A stretch of 64,000 nucleotides of DNA from Anaerolineae bacterium. GTDB taxonomy: Bacteria > Chloroflexota > Anaerolineae > Anaerolineales > E44-bin32. Below the pieces are notes generated by a model, which did no database searches, was not told the origin of the DNA, and saw only the letters and a program-made list of their open reading frames with translations. The translations under genes were made by a program, and so were the position numbers. Below, in pieces: positions 27,009 to 36,061 of this stretch. Every line of letters begins with the position of its first letter. The first letter of the stretch is position 1. The stretch spans positions 1 to 64,000 of the forward strand of contig DUEZ01000063.1 of assembly GCA_011174825.1 (NCBI GenBank), read 5' to 3'.

Positions 27009-27965
27009 GTGGATAGCGACCGAATCGTCAAGGAAGAACAGATCGAAGTGCACGACCGGAAGCCGTTAAGGCGTCCTCCGTGGATTAAAGTTCGCGCACC
27101 TGCAGGTGAGACCTATGAGTGGCTGCATGGGATGATGCGGGGTAAGGCGCTTAACACCGTGTGCGAGCAGGCGATGTGCCCCAATATTGGTGAGTGCTGG
27201 GGCTCGGGCACCGCCACCTTCCTCATGATGGGGGATCTCTGCACCCGTTCATGCGGTTTCTGTGACATCAAGACCGGTCGCCCTGCGCCGTTGGATTGGC
27301 TCGAGCCGGAACGTGTCGCTCGAGCAGTTCAAGCGATGAACCTGCGCCACGCAGTGATCACCAGCGTCAACCGTGATGAGCGCGCGGATGGAGGTGCGCC
27401 GATCTTCGCCATGGTTATCCGACGAATTCGTGAGCTCCAGCCAGGTTGTTCGATCGAAGTCCTGATCCCCGATTTTAAAGGCTCAATCGAAGCATTGACG
27501 ATCGTGATGAATGCCCGGCCCGAGATTCTCAATCACAATGTCGAGACTGTGCCCCGATTGTTCAAGAAAGCTCAGCCCCAGGATCGCTACGAGTGGGCAC
27601 AAGCGACATTATCCAACGCTAAAGAGCTCGATCCCGATGTGTTGACCAAGTCAGGGATCATGGTTGGTTTGGGTGAAACTGTTGAGGAAGTCAAATCGGT
27701 GATGGACGAGCTGCGAAATTTGGAAGTCGACATCCTAACCATAGGCCAGTATCTGCAGCCCTCGAAAAAACATCTGCCCATAGAGCGCTACTACTTGCCT
27801 GAGGAATTTCACGAATTCAAGCGCTACGGTTTAGAGATCGGGTTTAAATGGGTCGAGAGCGGTCCGTTGGTGCGTTCCTCCTACCATGCTGAGCAGCAGG
27901 TTCGGGCGTTGAGTGTCGTCCACCACCATTTGTATGGAGGATCAGCAGGTCGGAGCGTGTCGTAA
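27009..27965 (+). CDS. lipA: Lipoyl synthase
   Basis: The 318-residue radical SAM protein has the auxiliary cluster motif [12 protein letters not shown] and the SAM cluster motif CTRSCGFC, plus GLGETVEE and the C-terminal RSSY that ligates the auxiliary cluster. It inserts sulfur into octanoyl-lysine of lipoyl domains and so matures the E2 encoded at 9212. The start is taken as GTG 27009, which has GGAG six bases upstream; TTG 26997 is the alternative. A TAGAAT box lies at 26980-26985. No lipB is beside it. Confidence 0.95.
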   Translation: MDSDRIVKEEQIEVHDRKPLRRPPWIKVRAPAGETYEWLHGMMRGKALNTVCEQAMCPNIGECWGSGTATFLMMGDLCTRSCGFCDIKTGRPAPLDWLEPERVARAVQAMNLRHAVITSVNRDERADGGAPIFAMVIRRIRELQPGCSIEVLIPDFKGSIEALTIVMNARPEILNHNVETVPRLFKKAQPQDRYEWAQATLSNAKELDPDVLTKSGIMVGLGETVEEVKSVMDELRNLEVDILTIGQYLQPSKKHLPIERYYLPEEFHEFKRYGLEIGFKWVESGPLVRSSYHAEQQVRALSVVHHHLYGGSAGRSVS

Positions 27966-28249
27966 AGCATTTCAACCGAGTACATTCCCTATCACCCCAA
28001 AATTTCCTTTTTGTTCCTTTTTAAGTACACTGTTTTCCCATAAACATCGTAGGGGCGCACGGGCAGGGAAGATCGCCCTGCATCTTTGACCGTGCGCCCC
28101 TATAGCGTTAATTCATATCGTGTGGATATGGAATATCTACTAATCCCGGATTGTTTTTATGAAGCCGCAGTCTTTGGCCTGCGTATCTAATCGCACCCTA
28201 AAGGGTGTGGCCACATTGGATATCATCTCCCCGAGAGGACGTATTAATT
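27966..28249. other. Intergenic region with a long hairpin repeat
   Basis: No gene seen. AGGGGCGCACGG near 28051 and its inverse CCGTGCGCCCCT near 28090-28101 form a long hairpin, with a second inner stem CAGGG/CCCTG. It looks like a dispersed repeat and might also end lipA transcripts. Confidence 0.5.
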
Positions 28250-28281
28250 GAAAACGCCCCGTCCCAGTGCGACGGGGCGTT
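28250..28281 (-). terminator. Rho-independent terminator of the cold-shock gene
   Basis: On the minus strand ACGCCCCGTC-gcactgg-GACGGGGCGT is followed by TTTTC. It lies 16 bases beyond the stop of the cold-shock gene. Confidence 0.85.
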
Positions 28282-28296
28282 CAAATGGCTGATCGT

Positions 28297-28506
28297 TTAG
28301 AGCACGGTCACATCGGCAGCTTGTGGCCCCTTGGGACCCTCCTCGATGGCGAACTCAACTTGTTGACCTTCGTGGAGGGTGCGGAAGCCTTCCGTCTGGA
28401 TCGCGGTGTAATGAACGAAGACATCGGGTTCGTCTTCGCGCTCGATGAAACCGTATCCCTTCTCGCTGCTGAACCATTTGACCGTCCCAATGACGCGCTC
28501 GGACAT
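28297..28506 (-). CDS. cspA: Cold-shock protein (CSD domain)
   Basis: The 69-residue protein has RNP1 KGYGFIE and RNP2 DVFVHYTAI, with [10 protein letters not shown] at the start: a standard OB-fold cold-shock domain that binds single-stranded RNA or DNA and melts RNA structure. The start at 28506 is preceded by AAGGAG; a longer frame upstream is non-homologous. A strong terminator follows. Long leader RNA is possible, as in other csp genes, but was not demonstrated. Confidence 0.95.
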   Translation of the reverse strand: MSERVIGTVKWFSSEKGYGFIEREDEPDVFVHYTAIQTEGFRTLHEGQQVEFAIEEGPKGPQAADVTVL

Positions 28507-28895
28507 AGAATTTGTCTCCTTTCGGTAATAGAACATTAGTGCAAGGTGCGTGGTTCTTTTGTTGGGGGTCGGGTTCACCAGCAGAGCTAGCTAACCGTGA
28601 ACTGCCTGAGTCACTGGATCTCAGGCAGCGGGTGGTACGACATCCAGACAGAACTCACGTACATCCTGCTTCGACTGATCTTATCATTAGTTCGGCCAGT
28701 TGTACAGTCACTTTTTATTAGGCCGATTTCTTGATAAAAGAGGCACGAGAATCATGCTCACACCAGCCTCTGGCAACATGAGAGCGCATGTCCAGAGCGA
28801 GAATCGCGCCCTGGTGTGGAGTCTCCATCACTTGGATCCCCTTTTTTAAGAATTCTTCACGCTTATCAGAGCTTAGAAATACAAAATCCTCACAT

Positions 28896-28967
28896 GTCAT
28901 TCAGAGGGGCTCTCCCTCAATCTTACCGTTGAGGAGATTGCTTCGCGCCTGCGGCGCTCGTAATGAC
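28896..28967. repeat. GTCATTC-family inverted repeat, 72 bp
   Basis: The ends are GTCATTCAGAGG and CGCTCGTAATGAC, inverted and imperfectly paired. Confidence 0.6.
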
Positions 28968-28979
28968 AAATAGAAATTT

Positions 28980-29129
28980 GTCACTCCGAGGAACCCTTCG
29001 GCGGAGCCGCAGGTCCCGAGCGAAGCGGAGGGGCTCAGGATAAACTACGGGACGAGAAATTCCTATGATGACACTTTTGAATTCGACGAATCATGGGGAT
29101 TCCTCCCGCCTATCGGCGCTCGGAATGAC
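28980..29129. repeat. GTCATTC-family inverted repeat, 150 bp
   Basis: It begins GTCACTCCGAGGAACCC and ends GGGATTCCTCCCGCC...GCTCGGAATGAC. It is a longer, partly degenerate unit of the family. Confidence 0.6.
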
Positions 29130-29266
29130 ATTAATGAATTGGAATTCCACGATTGGAACATTTCAGTGCAACAAAATGTGAATGATGGATAGTTGTTTAC
29201 CAAACCATCAACGGATACACAATAATACATAGGTAGATGTAGTCTCTTGAATGATCATGGTGCCCC

Positions 29267-29560
29267 ATGAATAAGTATTATGTCTACATCATGGCAAGTC
29301 TGTCGGGTACTCTTTATACAGGAGTGACAGATGATCTAGAGAGGCGAGTCTTCGAACATCAAAGTAAGCTGATTCCAGGATTCTCCTCCAAGTACAACAC
29401 CACCCGCTTGGTTTATTACGAGGAAACCGGAGATGTCAAAGAAGCCATTAATAGGGAGAAACAGATCAAGAGTTAGCGTAGGAGCAAGAAAGTAGATCTG
29501 ATCACATCAAACAATCCAAAGTGGACGGATTTGAGTGACGGGTGGTATGAAACTGGATAG
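29267..29560 (+). pseudogene. GIY-YIG endonuclease-domain gene interrupted by an in-frame amber codon
   Basis: The first 69 codons encode a GIY-YIG domain (YYVYIMASLSGTLYTGVTDDLERRV...REKQIKS). At 29474-29476 a TAG interrupts the frame, but the frame then continues for 27 codons with the family's usual tail (RRSKKVDLI...NPKWTDLSDGWYETG) to a TAG at 29558-29560. In relatives the interrupted position is normally Trp, so a single TGG to TAG change explains the break. UvrC-like short GIY-YIG proteins of this group have unknown function. It lies in repeat-rich DNA. Confidence 0.85.
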
Positions 29561-29601
29561 GAATTTAATTGGCCTCTTGAATTACCTATACACTTTAGAA
29601 T

Positions 29602-29700
29602 GTCATTCCGAGGAGCGAAGCGACGAGGAATCCCCATGATGAGGCTTCTGAAATCGTTACATCACAGGGATTCCTCTCGCCTGACGGCGCTCGGAATGAC
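29602..29700. repeat. GTCATTC-family inverted repeat, 99 bp (best-preserved copy)
   Basis: The ends GTCATTCCGAG and CTCGGAATGAC are perfect inverses. Inner arms GAGGAATCCC and GGGATTCCTC are also perfect inverses. This gives a nearly continuous two-step hairpin with a roughly 28-base central loop. No open reading frame fits, so it is non-autonomous. Confidence 0.8.
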
Positions 29701-29811
29701 AATATTTCTGTGTCATGCTTATCCATTCGATCATCCTCCAAGGTGTTATCATTGTCGTAGAAAGTGCTCATTGTTGGTCATGAACCATATGAGTTAATAC
29801 TTGGAGGCGTC

Positions 29812-30438
29812 GTGCTGGAGCTGAAAGTCCACCCGGTTGGAGAATATCAATCCAATTGCTATCTATTGGTGGCGCCAAAGACCCACCAGGGGATCCTCAT
29901 CGATGCAGGGGATGGTGCGGAGGAGATCCTTCGGTTCGTCGGATCGTTGGAGATCGTTCAAATCCTGATCACACATGGCCATGTTGATCATGTCAGTGCG
30001 CTTGAGATCGTGCGCGAGGCGTTTGGGGCACCCGTGGGGATCCATCCGGCGGATGTTGATGTCTTCGGGTTGCGAGCGGATTTTCTCCTCCAGGACGGGG
30101 ATACCGTCGATTTCGTGGATGAGGAACTTCGAGTCAGCCATGTCCCTGGTCATACACCGGGAAGTGTGATCTTTGGTTTGATCGAGCGAGGGGATATCCG
30201 ACGGGCCATCGTGGGTGATGCTATTTTCCCCGGGGGGCCCGGCCACACAGAAACACCGCAGGCGCTGGTGACCTCTCTCGATTCCTTGGCGAGGACCGTG
30301 TTTACCTGGGGAGATGAAGTCATCCTCTACCCTGGGCATGGAGATCCAACGACCGTCGGCGAGGAGCGAGCCGCATTCGAAGCTTTCCGCGCTGGCTCGA
30401 TACCGCCTGACCTTTGTGGCGATGTGGCGTGGTGTTGA
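29812..30438 (+). CDS. Metallo-beta-lactamase-fold hydrolase (glyoxalase II-like)
   Basis: The 208-residue protein has the MBL motif THGHVDHV for two metals, VPGHTPGSV, VGDAIF and YPGHGDP, in the order expected for the glyoxalase II/persulfide dioxygenase group. It hydrolyses a thioester or related bond using zinc or iron; substrate unknown. A TTGGAGG site precedes GTG 29812, chosen over a GTG at 29764 with no such site. It stands alone after repeat DNA. Confidence 0.85.
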   Translation: MLELKVHPVGEYQSNCYLLVAPKTHQGILIDAGDGAEEILRFVGSLEIVQILITHGHVDHVSALEIVREAFGAPVGIHPADVDVFGLRADFLLQDGDTVDFVDEELRVSHVPGHTPGSVIFGLIERGDIRRAIVGDAIFPGGPGHTETPQALVTSLDSLARTVFTWGDEVILYPGHGDPTTVGEERAAFEAFRAGSIPPDLCGDVAWC

Positions 30439-30626
30439 GGGTAGGATCCGTTTAATTACGCTTCGTCACCGTGATTCCAATTGTTCGGTCATCAGAAAGT
30501 AATGGACATCGGTGTACAATTTGCACCAAGACGACCACTTATTCAGCGCGATCACGAGGTCGACAGGGGAGTCTCATCCACCTGCTCCATTAATATGACA
30601 CCAGACCTCGCTTTAGGAGCATTATC

Positions 30627-31046
30627 ATGTCCGAGTTTCGCTTCTACCAACCCATAGAGATCCGCTATGCAGACTTGGATGCGCAGCGCCATGTAAACAA
30701 TGCATGCTACTTAACCTATATGGAGCAGGCTCGGTTGAAGTATTTTCAGTCTCTGGATCTTTGGGACGGTGCTGATTTTGATAACATCGGTGTGATCTTG
30801 GTGGAGCAGAGCTGTACCTATAAGACCCCCATCGCATATGGTCAACCCATCCGCGTGGGCGTGCGGGTCATCCGATTGGGGAACAAGAGTCTGGAGTTGG
30901 CGGTCTCGATTCGGGATCGAGATACTGACCAAGAGATGGCCGCAGGACGGTCGGTGTTGGTCGCATACGACTATTTAGTGGACAAAAGTCAACCCATCCC
31001 TGAGCGTTGGAGGGAGGCGATTAAGGCTTACGAAGGTATGGCGTGA
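30627..31046 (+). CDS. Acyl-CoA thioesterase, 4HBT/YbgC hotdog fold
   Basis: The 139-residue protein has the IRYADLDAQRHVNNACYLTYMEQAR sequence typical of 4-hydroxybenzoyl-CoA thioesterase-like hotdog proteins, with the catalytic-type Asp and His-Val-Asn-Asn. It hydrolyses acyl-CoA in the cytoplasm; chain length is unknown. TTAGGAG lies before the ATG. It is followed by an LLM oxidoreductase 87 bases downstream. Confidence 0.88.
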   Translation: MSEFRFYQPIEIRYADLDAQRHVNNACYLTYMEQARLKYFQSLDLWDGADFDNIGVILVEQSCTYKTPIAYGQPIRVGVRVIRLGNKSLELAVSIRDRDTDQEMAAGRSVLVAYDYLVDKSQPIPERWREAIKAYEGMA

Positions 31047-31133
31047 TACCAGGGGGGACGCAGAAAATTAAGATGATTTGTGTTGCTGTATATTAATTTA
31101 GGCTTATCCATGAATTTCCCGAAAGGATGAAAG

Positions 31134-32141
31134 ATGAAATTTGATGCGGCAATCCCTCCCACTTCGCTGCGGGAGATCCCGCAACTAGCTCGTGAGGCTG
31201 AAGAGATCGGTTTCGACGCTCTGTGGTCGCCCGAGACGCAGCACGATCCCTTTCTGCCAATGGCGCTGGTTGCAGAGCATAGCCAACGGTTTACCTTTGG
31301 CACCGCGGTCGCTATCGGGTTCGCCCGGAGCCCGGGGACATTGGCCTATACCGCATGGGACCTGTCCCAAGCTTCGGGTGGACGGTTTATCCTAGGCCTT
31401 GGTACGCAGGTACAAGCGCACATTGAACGTCGGTTCGGAATGTCTTGGCCCCAATCGCCGATCGGCAAGTTGCGTGAGTTGATCGGCGCAATACGGGCGC
31501 TGTGGTCGACATGGCAAACGGGGGAAAGGCTACGCTTTCGCGGTGAGTATTTCAACCTTAGCCTGATGAGCCCTTTTTTTAACCCGGGTCCAATCGAACA
31601 TCCGGAGATCCCGATCTACATTGCAGGAGTGAACACCGGATTGTGTCGCCTGGCAGGTGAAATGGCCGACGGGTTCCATGTTCACCCGTTCCACTCCGAA
31701 GGCTACCTGAGGGAGGTGGTCCGACCGGCGATCGCCGAGGGCGCCGCGCGCACAGGTCGCAACGAGAACGACATAAAATTAGCGGCTCCGGTCATGAATG
31801 TCGAGAGTTACGATATGGCCGACTTTGTTCGCTCGCAGATCGCTTTCTACGCTTCCACGCCCTCCTACCGTCCGGTGATGGCGCACCATGGATGGGGCGA
31901 GGTGGCAGATCAATTGAGGGAGCTGGCTCGACTTCAACAGTGGGGGGAAATGCCGGGCTTGATCCGCGACGAGATGCTGGACACTTTTGCCGTGATCGCT
32001 CCTGAACATGAGCTCGCTTCAGCGATCAAGGCGCGCTACACCGATCTGGTCGATCGCGTAAACCTGTACCTGCCCTTCCAACCAGGGGTTATGGGTGGAT
32101 TCTGGCGTCGGATGGTGACCGATATGCGAGAAGGACCGTGA
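31134..32141 (+). CDS. LLM-class F420/FMN-dependent oxidoreductase (TIGR03617-like)
   Basis: The 335-residue TIM-barrel protein has EEIGFDALWSPETQHDPFLPMALVAEHS, GTAVAIGFARSPGTLAYTAWDLSQ and RFILGLGTQV, the luciferase-like monooxygenase pattern, and resembles the F420-type TIGR03617 group from memory. It probably reduces or oxidises a substrate with F420 or FMN. A GAAAGGATG site decides the start. Its stop overlaps the GTG of the dipeptidase gene (GTGA). Confidence 0.85.
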   Translation: MKFDAAIPPTSLREIPQLAREAEEIGFDALWSPETQHDPFLPMALVAEHSQRFTFGTAVAIGFARSPGTLAYTAWDLSQASGGRFILGLGTQVQAHIERRFGMSWPQSPIGKLRELIGAIRALWSTWQTGERLRFRGEYFNLSLMSPFFNPGPIEHPEIPIYIAGVNTGLCRLAGEMADGFHVHPFHSEGYLREVVRPAIAEGAARTGRNENDIKLAAPVMNVESYDMADFVRSQIAFYASTPSYRPVMAHHGWGEVADQLRELARLQQWGEMPGLIRDEMLDTFAVIAPEHELASAIKARYTDLVDRVNLYLPFQPGVMGGFWRRMVTDMREGP

Positions 32142-33226
32142 TCATCGTCGACGCGCATGAAGATCTCGCCTGGAACGCGCTCACCTTTGGGCGTGATTAC
32201 ACGCTGTCCGTTGTTGAGACACGATCTCGTGAATCAGGTAAAGAAGCCCCGAAACACAACGGGCATACCCTTCTAGGATGGCCCGAATGGGTGCGCGGGC
32301 GGGTGGCGTTGGTTTTCGCCACCCTGTTTGTAGCTCCTTCACGAAAGAAAGAAGGAGCCTGGGACACCCAATGCTATGAGGATGTCGAGGGCGCCCACCG
32401 ACTCTATCAAGCCAGCCTTGACTATTACCTTAGATTGGAAGGAGAGCATCCGGATAAGTTCCGTCGGATCTGCACCCAAACCGATCTGAAGCAGCACTTG
32501 GGTGAATGGGAGGGGGAGCAGCTGGATGAACCGAAGGTTGGTTTGGTGATACTGATGGAGGGCGCCGATGGCGTTCGCAATCCAATGGAGTTGCCTGAGT
32601 GGTTCGATGCGGGGGTCCGCATCCTCGGACCGGCATGGTCCGGAACTCGCTACGCTGGTGGGACAGGTGAGCCTGGGCCGCTAACCGACGATGGGCGTGC
32701 CTTGCTTGAGGTGATGGCCGAACTCGGGATGATCCTCGATGTAAGCCACATGGCGGAGGAAGGGGTCCTCGAAGCGGTCGATCGCTATGACGGTGCCCTG
32801 ATCGCATCACACAGTAATCCCTTGGCGCGTTTGCCTCACAGTGCAAAACCAGAGCGGCACCTGAGCGACCGGTCCATCGCTATGATCGCCGAACGGGGCG
32901 GCGTGATAGGGGTGGTGTTGGCCAATTATTTCCTTAAAGATGGCTGGACTACGTCGGAAGGACGCCAGGCGGTCACCCTTGATGAGGTCGCCGCTCACAT
33001 TGACCATATCTGCCAGGTCGTGGGGGACGTCGAGCACGTGGGGCTTGGGAGCGATTTTGATGGTGGCTTTGGGCTGGATAAGATCCCGCTAGGTCTTGAC
33101 AGCGTGGCCGACCTGCGGTTAATTGGCGATAAATTAAGCGCCCGAGGGTATCGACCATGGGAGGTCGAATCTGTCCTCGCAGGCAATTGGCTCAGCGTGC
33201 TACGTCGGGCGCTTCCGGAGGGTTGA
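32138..33226 (+). CDS. Membrane dipeptidase (M19 family, renal dipeptidase-like)
   Basis: The 362-residue protein starts IIVDAHEDLAWN, the first metal-binding segment of M19 (His-x-Asp), and has LDVSHMAEEGV, ASHSNPLARLPHSAKPERHLSD and HVGLGSDFDGG, all M19 landmarks around the binuclear zinc site. It cleaves dipeptides, including those with D-residues. GTG start, four-base overlap with the LLM oxidoreductase gene. A small membrane protein follows three bases after its stop. Confidence 0.92.
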   Translation: MIIVDAHEDLAWNALTFGRDYTLSVVETRSRESGKEAPKHNGHTLLGWPEWVRGRVALVFATLFVAPSRKKEGAWDTQCYEDVEGAHRLYQASLDYYLRLEGEHPDKFRRICTQTDLKQHLGEWEGEQLDEPKVGLVILMEGADGVRNPMELPEWFDAGVRILGPAWSGTRYAGGTGEPGPLTDDGRALLEVMAELGMILDVSHMAEEGVLEAVDRYDGALIASHSNPLARLPHSAKPERHLSDRSIAMIAERGGVIGVVLANYFLKDGWTTSEGRQAVTLDEVAAHIDHICQVVGDVEHVGLGSDFDGGFGLDKIPLGLDSVADLRLIGDKLSARGYRPWEVESVLAGNWLSVLRRALPEG

Positions 33227-33229
33227 TCC

Positions 33230-33769
33230 ATGCCATCTCCCCAGCTCACGCCTCGTCAGGTAAGTTGGGCCCGTCGTTGGATGACCTTGGTCCTCATTGG
33301 TCTCTTCGTTTTTATCATCGGTGTTGAACCAGACTTGATCGGCATGGACAAAAGTCCCGTTGTGGGGTTTGTCCAAGTGGGGGTTTGGCTGATCGGGCTT
33401 GCGCTTCTGCTCGTGGGTTGTTATGCCACCGTGTATGTGGTTCGCAATGGGCAGCCTAACTCGTTGAGGGCCGATATCGGTTTGCGCTTTATTGCCACCG
33501 GCTACGTTGTAGCAGCCGCAGCTTCCCTGGCGGATTTCATCGGTCTTGGCGCGCAAAGCATGCCAGAGATCTCCTTTGGGCCGATCCAAGTTATCGGGTT
33601 GGTGGTAGGGGTGATACTCAGCCTGCTGGGCGTGGTGCTTTATTGGCCACGCAGAGAACGACCACGCGAGAAGGGGAGCCACCGATTTCCCCGCATCAAA
33701 CTACCAAGTTTTCGACGGCGGACAGAAAGGGGTGAGACGCCCAACGAGAAGCCAAATTTAGACGCTTGA
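33230..33769 (+). CDS. Four-helix membrane protein of unknown function
   Basis: The 179-residue protein has hydrophobic segments at about 18-38, 50-72, 90-108 and 120-142, with a basic, proline-poor cytoplasmic tail of about 35 residues. I recognise no family. It begins three bases after the dipeptidase stop and is probably co-transcribed. Confidence 0.7.
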   Translation: MPSPQLTPRQVSWARRWMTLVLIGLFVFIIGVEPDLIGMDKSPVVGFVQVGVWLIGLALLLVGCYATVYVVRNGQPNSLRADIGLRFIATGYVVAAAASLADFIGLGAQSMPEISFGPIQVIGLVVGVILSLLGVVLYWPRRERPREKGSHRFPRIKLPSFRRRTERGETPNEKPNLDA

Positions 33770-34181
33770 GGGTCAAGCGAGATGCAATTCGCTCCCCTTC
33801 GATAGACTCGTCATTACGCGACATTGTTCATAAGATTGTTGGCTGAGGGTGGATTCTTCAGTTTCAGATTATTAAGTGGTTGGTATTGTGGGACTGCCAT
33901 CAAAGCCCAATCCCTTTGTGTGCGAGGCAGCACGACAATGGGCTTACACCCTCACCCTACCCTCTCCATCAAAGGGAGAGGGTTGTAGATTCCCTCTCCC
34001 CTGTGGGGAGAGGGCTAGGGTGAGGGGCAGTAACCCAACTGTATTCACCGTCCTCCTTTGCTTCTGGAGAACTAAAAGCTCGTGGGAAGCTGTTTCTTTC
34101 GTGGCTGTGGGGGCTCTTGGTTGAAGTACGATCGCTCCCCATGCTGAACAACATTAAAGGTTTACGATTTGAGCCTTCCTG
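33770..34181. repeat. Convergent gap with CTCTCCC/GGTGAGGG repeat, copy 2
   Basis: The gap between convergent genes contains a second copy of the family seen at 14971-15081, at about 33947-34030: ACCCTCACCCTACCCTCTCC, GGGAGAGGG, CCCTCTCCCCTGTGGGGAG and GGGTGAGGGGCAG. No gene is seen. Confidence 0.65.
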
Positions 34182-35213
34182 TTAGCCTTCCTTGGCCATC
34201 CTTTCACTCGAGTGGCCTGGAAACACCTTCCCGCCAGGCTTGATCACGGTATAGGCGTAATTCACGGCCACCGTCACGTGGCCGAAACCGACAACGATAA
34301 GATTGAGTGGGTCAAGTTCCTCTTGGAGGGCAAGATCACCAGCTGCGAAGACGCCCGGTAGGTTGGTTTCCATTTTGCTGTTGACCTTGAGATATCGACG
34401 CCCGATGGTCTTCAATCCCCACTCACGTATTGGCCCCAGATCGGCCTTGAAACCCAATGCCAGGATGGCCGCATCGATCTCGAGCGTCGTCTCTTCTTGG
34501 GTTCGATTGTCGAAAATTACTGCTCGATCGAGGTGGGTGTCACCTTGAAATTCCCGTAACTCGTAGAATACGAGGACATTGATGTCTGATTCGAGCAGGG
34601 CGTTGACCGAGGAATCGTGAGCCCGGAAGCCAGTGCGACGATGGATCAGCGTGACATGCTCGGCGAGCGGCTCAAGCGCCAGGGCCCAGTCGACCGCGCT
34701 GTCCCCTCCTCCAATGACAAGCACCCGCTTATCACGATAGTCATCGGGGTCTTTGACGATATATTCGACCCCATTACCCAGCCAGCGTTCCACACTCTCG
34801 TTCTTAAGTATGATCGGCTGGAAAGCGCCAATGCCGGCGGAGACGATTACCGTGTGGGTGAAATGGCGCGCCTTGTCCGTTTGGATCACCCAGCATTCAT
34901 CACCGTTTTCACCTCCCGGGAGGGGCTCACGAAACAGATTGAGTGCATGCTCCCCAAGGGCCATGGATGGGTTCCACTGTGAAGCTTGTTCAACCAGATG
35001 GGCGATCAGGTCTTTGGCGCGGATGGCAGGGAAACCGGGAACGTCGTAGATCATCTTGTCGGGATAGAGAACCGTCAACTGCCCGCCAGGTTGAGGTAGG
35101 GCATCGATCACTTTTACCGACATCTCACGCAAGCCGGCATAGAACGCGCCGAAAAGGCCCGTCGGTCCAGCCCCGATGAAAGTGATATCGAAGACTTGTG
35201 GTTTTTTGGTCAT
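34182..35213 (-). CDS. NAD(P)/FAD oxidoreductase, ferredoxin/thioredoxin-NADP reductase type 2-like
   Basis: The 343-residue protein has FAD Rossmann motif DITFIGAGPTGLFGAFYAG and NAD(P) motif VLVIGGGDSAVDWALAL, and the C-terminal AAGDLALQEE FAD motif. It lacks the CxxC redox pair of thioredoxin reductases, so it resembles YumC-type ferredoxin-NADP reductase. It transfers electrons between NADPH and ferredoxin or a similar carrier. The partner is not evident nearby. Confidence 0.85.
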   Translation of the reverse strand: MTKKPQVFDITFIGAGPTGLFGAFYAGLREMSVKVIDALPQPGGQLTVLYPDKMIYDVPGFPAIRAKDLIAHLVEQASQWNPSMALGEHALNLFREPLPGGENGDECWVIQTDKARHFTHTVIVSAGIGAFQPIILKNESVERWLGNGVEYIVKDPDDYRDKRVLVIGGGDSAVDWALALEPLAEHVTLIHRRTGFRAHDSSVNALLESDINVLVFYELREFQGDTHLDRAVIFDNRTQEETTLEIDAAILALGFKADLGPIREWGLKTIGRRYLKVNSKMETNLPGVFAAGDLALQEELDPLNLIVVGFGHVTVAVNYAYTVIKPGGKVFPGHSSERMAKEG

Positions 35214-35284
35214 GCGTCTGTATTAACTCATTTCTTTTAATCTAGTGCGGTCCTCGGCGTGGGGAGAACAACGAATCAACCCTG

Positions 35285-36061
35285 CTACATACTTAATATC
35301 GCCGTGATCGCGAACATAGCGAGTACAACCGATCCGATCAGAATGGCTGGCCACGTCACCCGCCAAGGTCGAATGTCTCTCAGGTAGACTCGCTCCGTGG
35401 ATTCATCCCTCACAACTTCGAGACTGGGGCTGATAAACCATGATAGGACCGCACCGAAAAGTAGCCCTCCTAGGTGGCCCCAATTATCGATCCCCGGGGA
35501 AAGACCTAGTCCCAAGTTTAATAACGCAACCAGGATGATGTGACGTAATTGCATCCTACCTGCCTGGCCAAAGGTCGTGCGGTTGACATATAAGAAGGCC
35601 CCTAATGAGCCAAGTAAACCGAAGATCGCTCCTGAAGCCCCTACGGATCGATAAGGACTGAAGCTCAGGCTGAGCACAACGCCAGCGATTCCCGATAAGA
35701 GGTAAAGCGTCAGGGTACGACCCGCGCCAAAGAATCGCTCAACGATGGGACCGATGGCGTAGAGGGAGTACATGTTGACAAAAAAGTGAGCCATGCCGCC
35801 ATGGATGAATACCGGCGTAATGAGACGCCAAAGCTCACCAGCAGCGATGGCCATGTTATCCTTCGCGCCTAGTTCGCCAACCAAATCAAAGCCGAGCGTG
35901 GATTGACCGATCAGTTGACCAACGAAAACCAGTGCGGTCGCGGCAAGCAGCCCATAGATCACAGGTGTACGCCGGACTTGCGAAGCTACGGTCGAGCTCT
36001 TTTCTCGAGTTGGAATATCGGCAGATCCGCCGGTGGATAGGGGAGGACCTGATTGATTCAA
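35285..36061 (-). CDS. Rhomboid-family intramembrane serine protease
   Basis: The 258-residue protein has six transmembrane helices after a 30-residue hydrophilic start. The catalytic serine S143 is in GASGAIFGLLG, the histidine H196 in NWGHLGGLLFG, and the oxyanion region HGGMAHFFVNMYSL lies near 87-100. It cleaves transmembrane substrates within the membrane. The start is TTG, overlapping the gmk stop by four bases (TTGA), so it is translationally coupled to guanylate kinase. Confidence 0.9.
   Translation of the reverse strand: MNQSGPPLSTGGSADIPTREKSSTVASQVRRTPVIYGLLAATALVFVGQLIGQSTLGFDLVGELGAKDNMAIAAGELWRLITPVFIHGGMAHFFVNMYSLYAIGPIVERFFGAGRTLTLYLLSGIAGVVLSLSFSPYRSVGASGAIFGLLGSLGAFLYVNRTTFGQAGRMQLRHIILVALLNLGLGLSPGIDNWGHLGGLLFGAVLSWFISPSLEVVRDESTERVYLRDIRPWRVTWPAILIGSVVLAMFAITAILSM

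Larger units (their letters stand above)
28507..29266. repeat. Gene-free stretch with GTCATTC-family inverted repeats
   Basis: No gene is supported. Two fold-back units of the GTCATTC family lie at 28896-28967 and 28980-29129. The remainder has no recognised structure. The region also includes the leader of the cold-shock gene. Confidence 0.65.
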
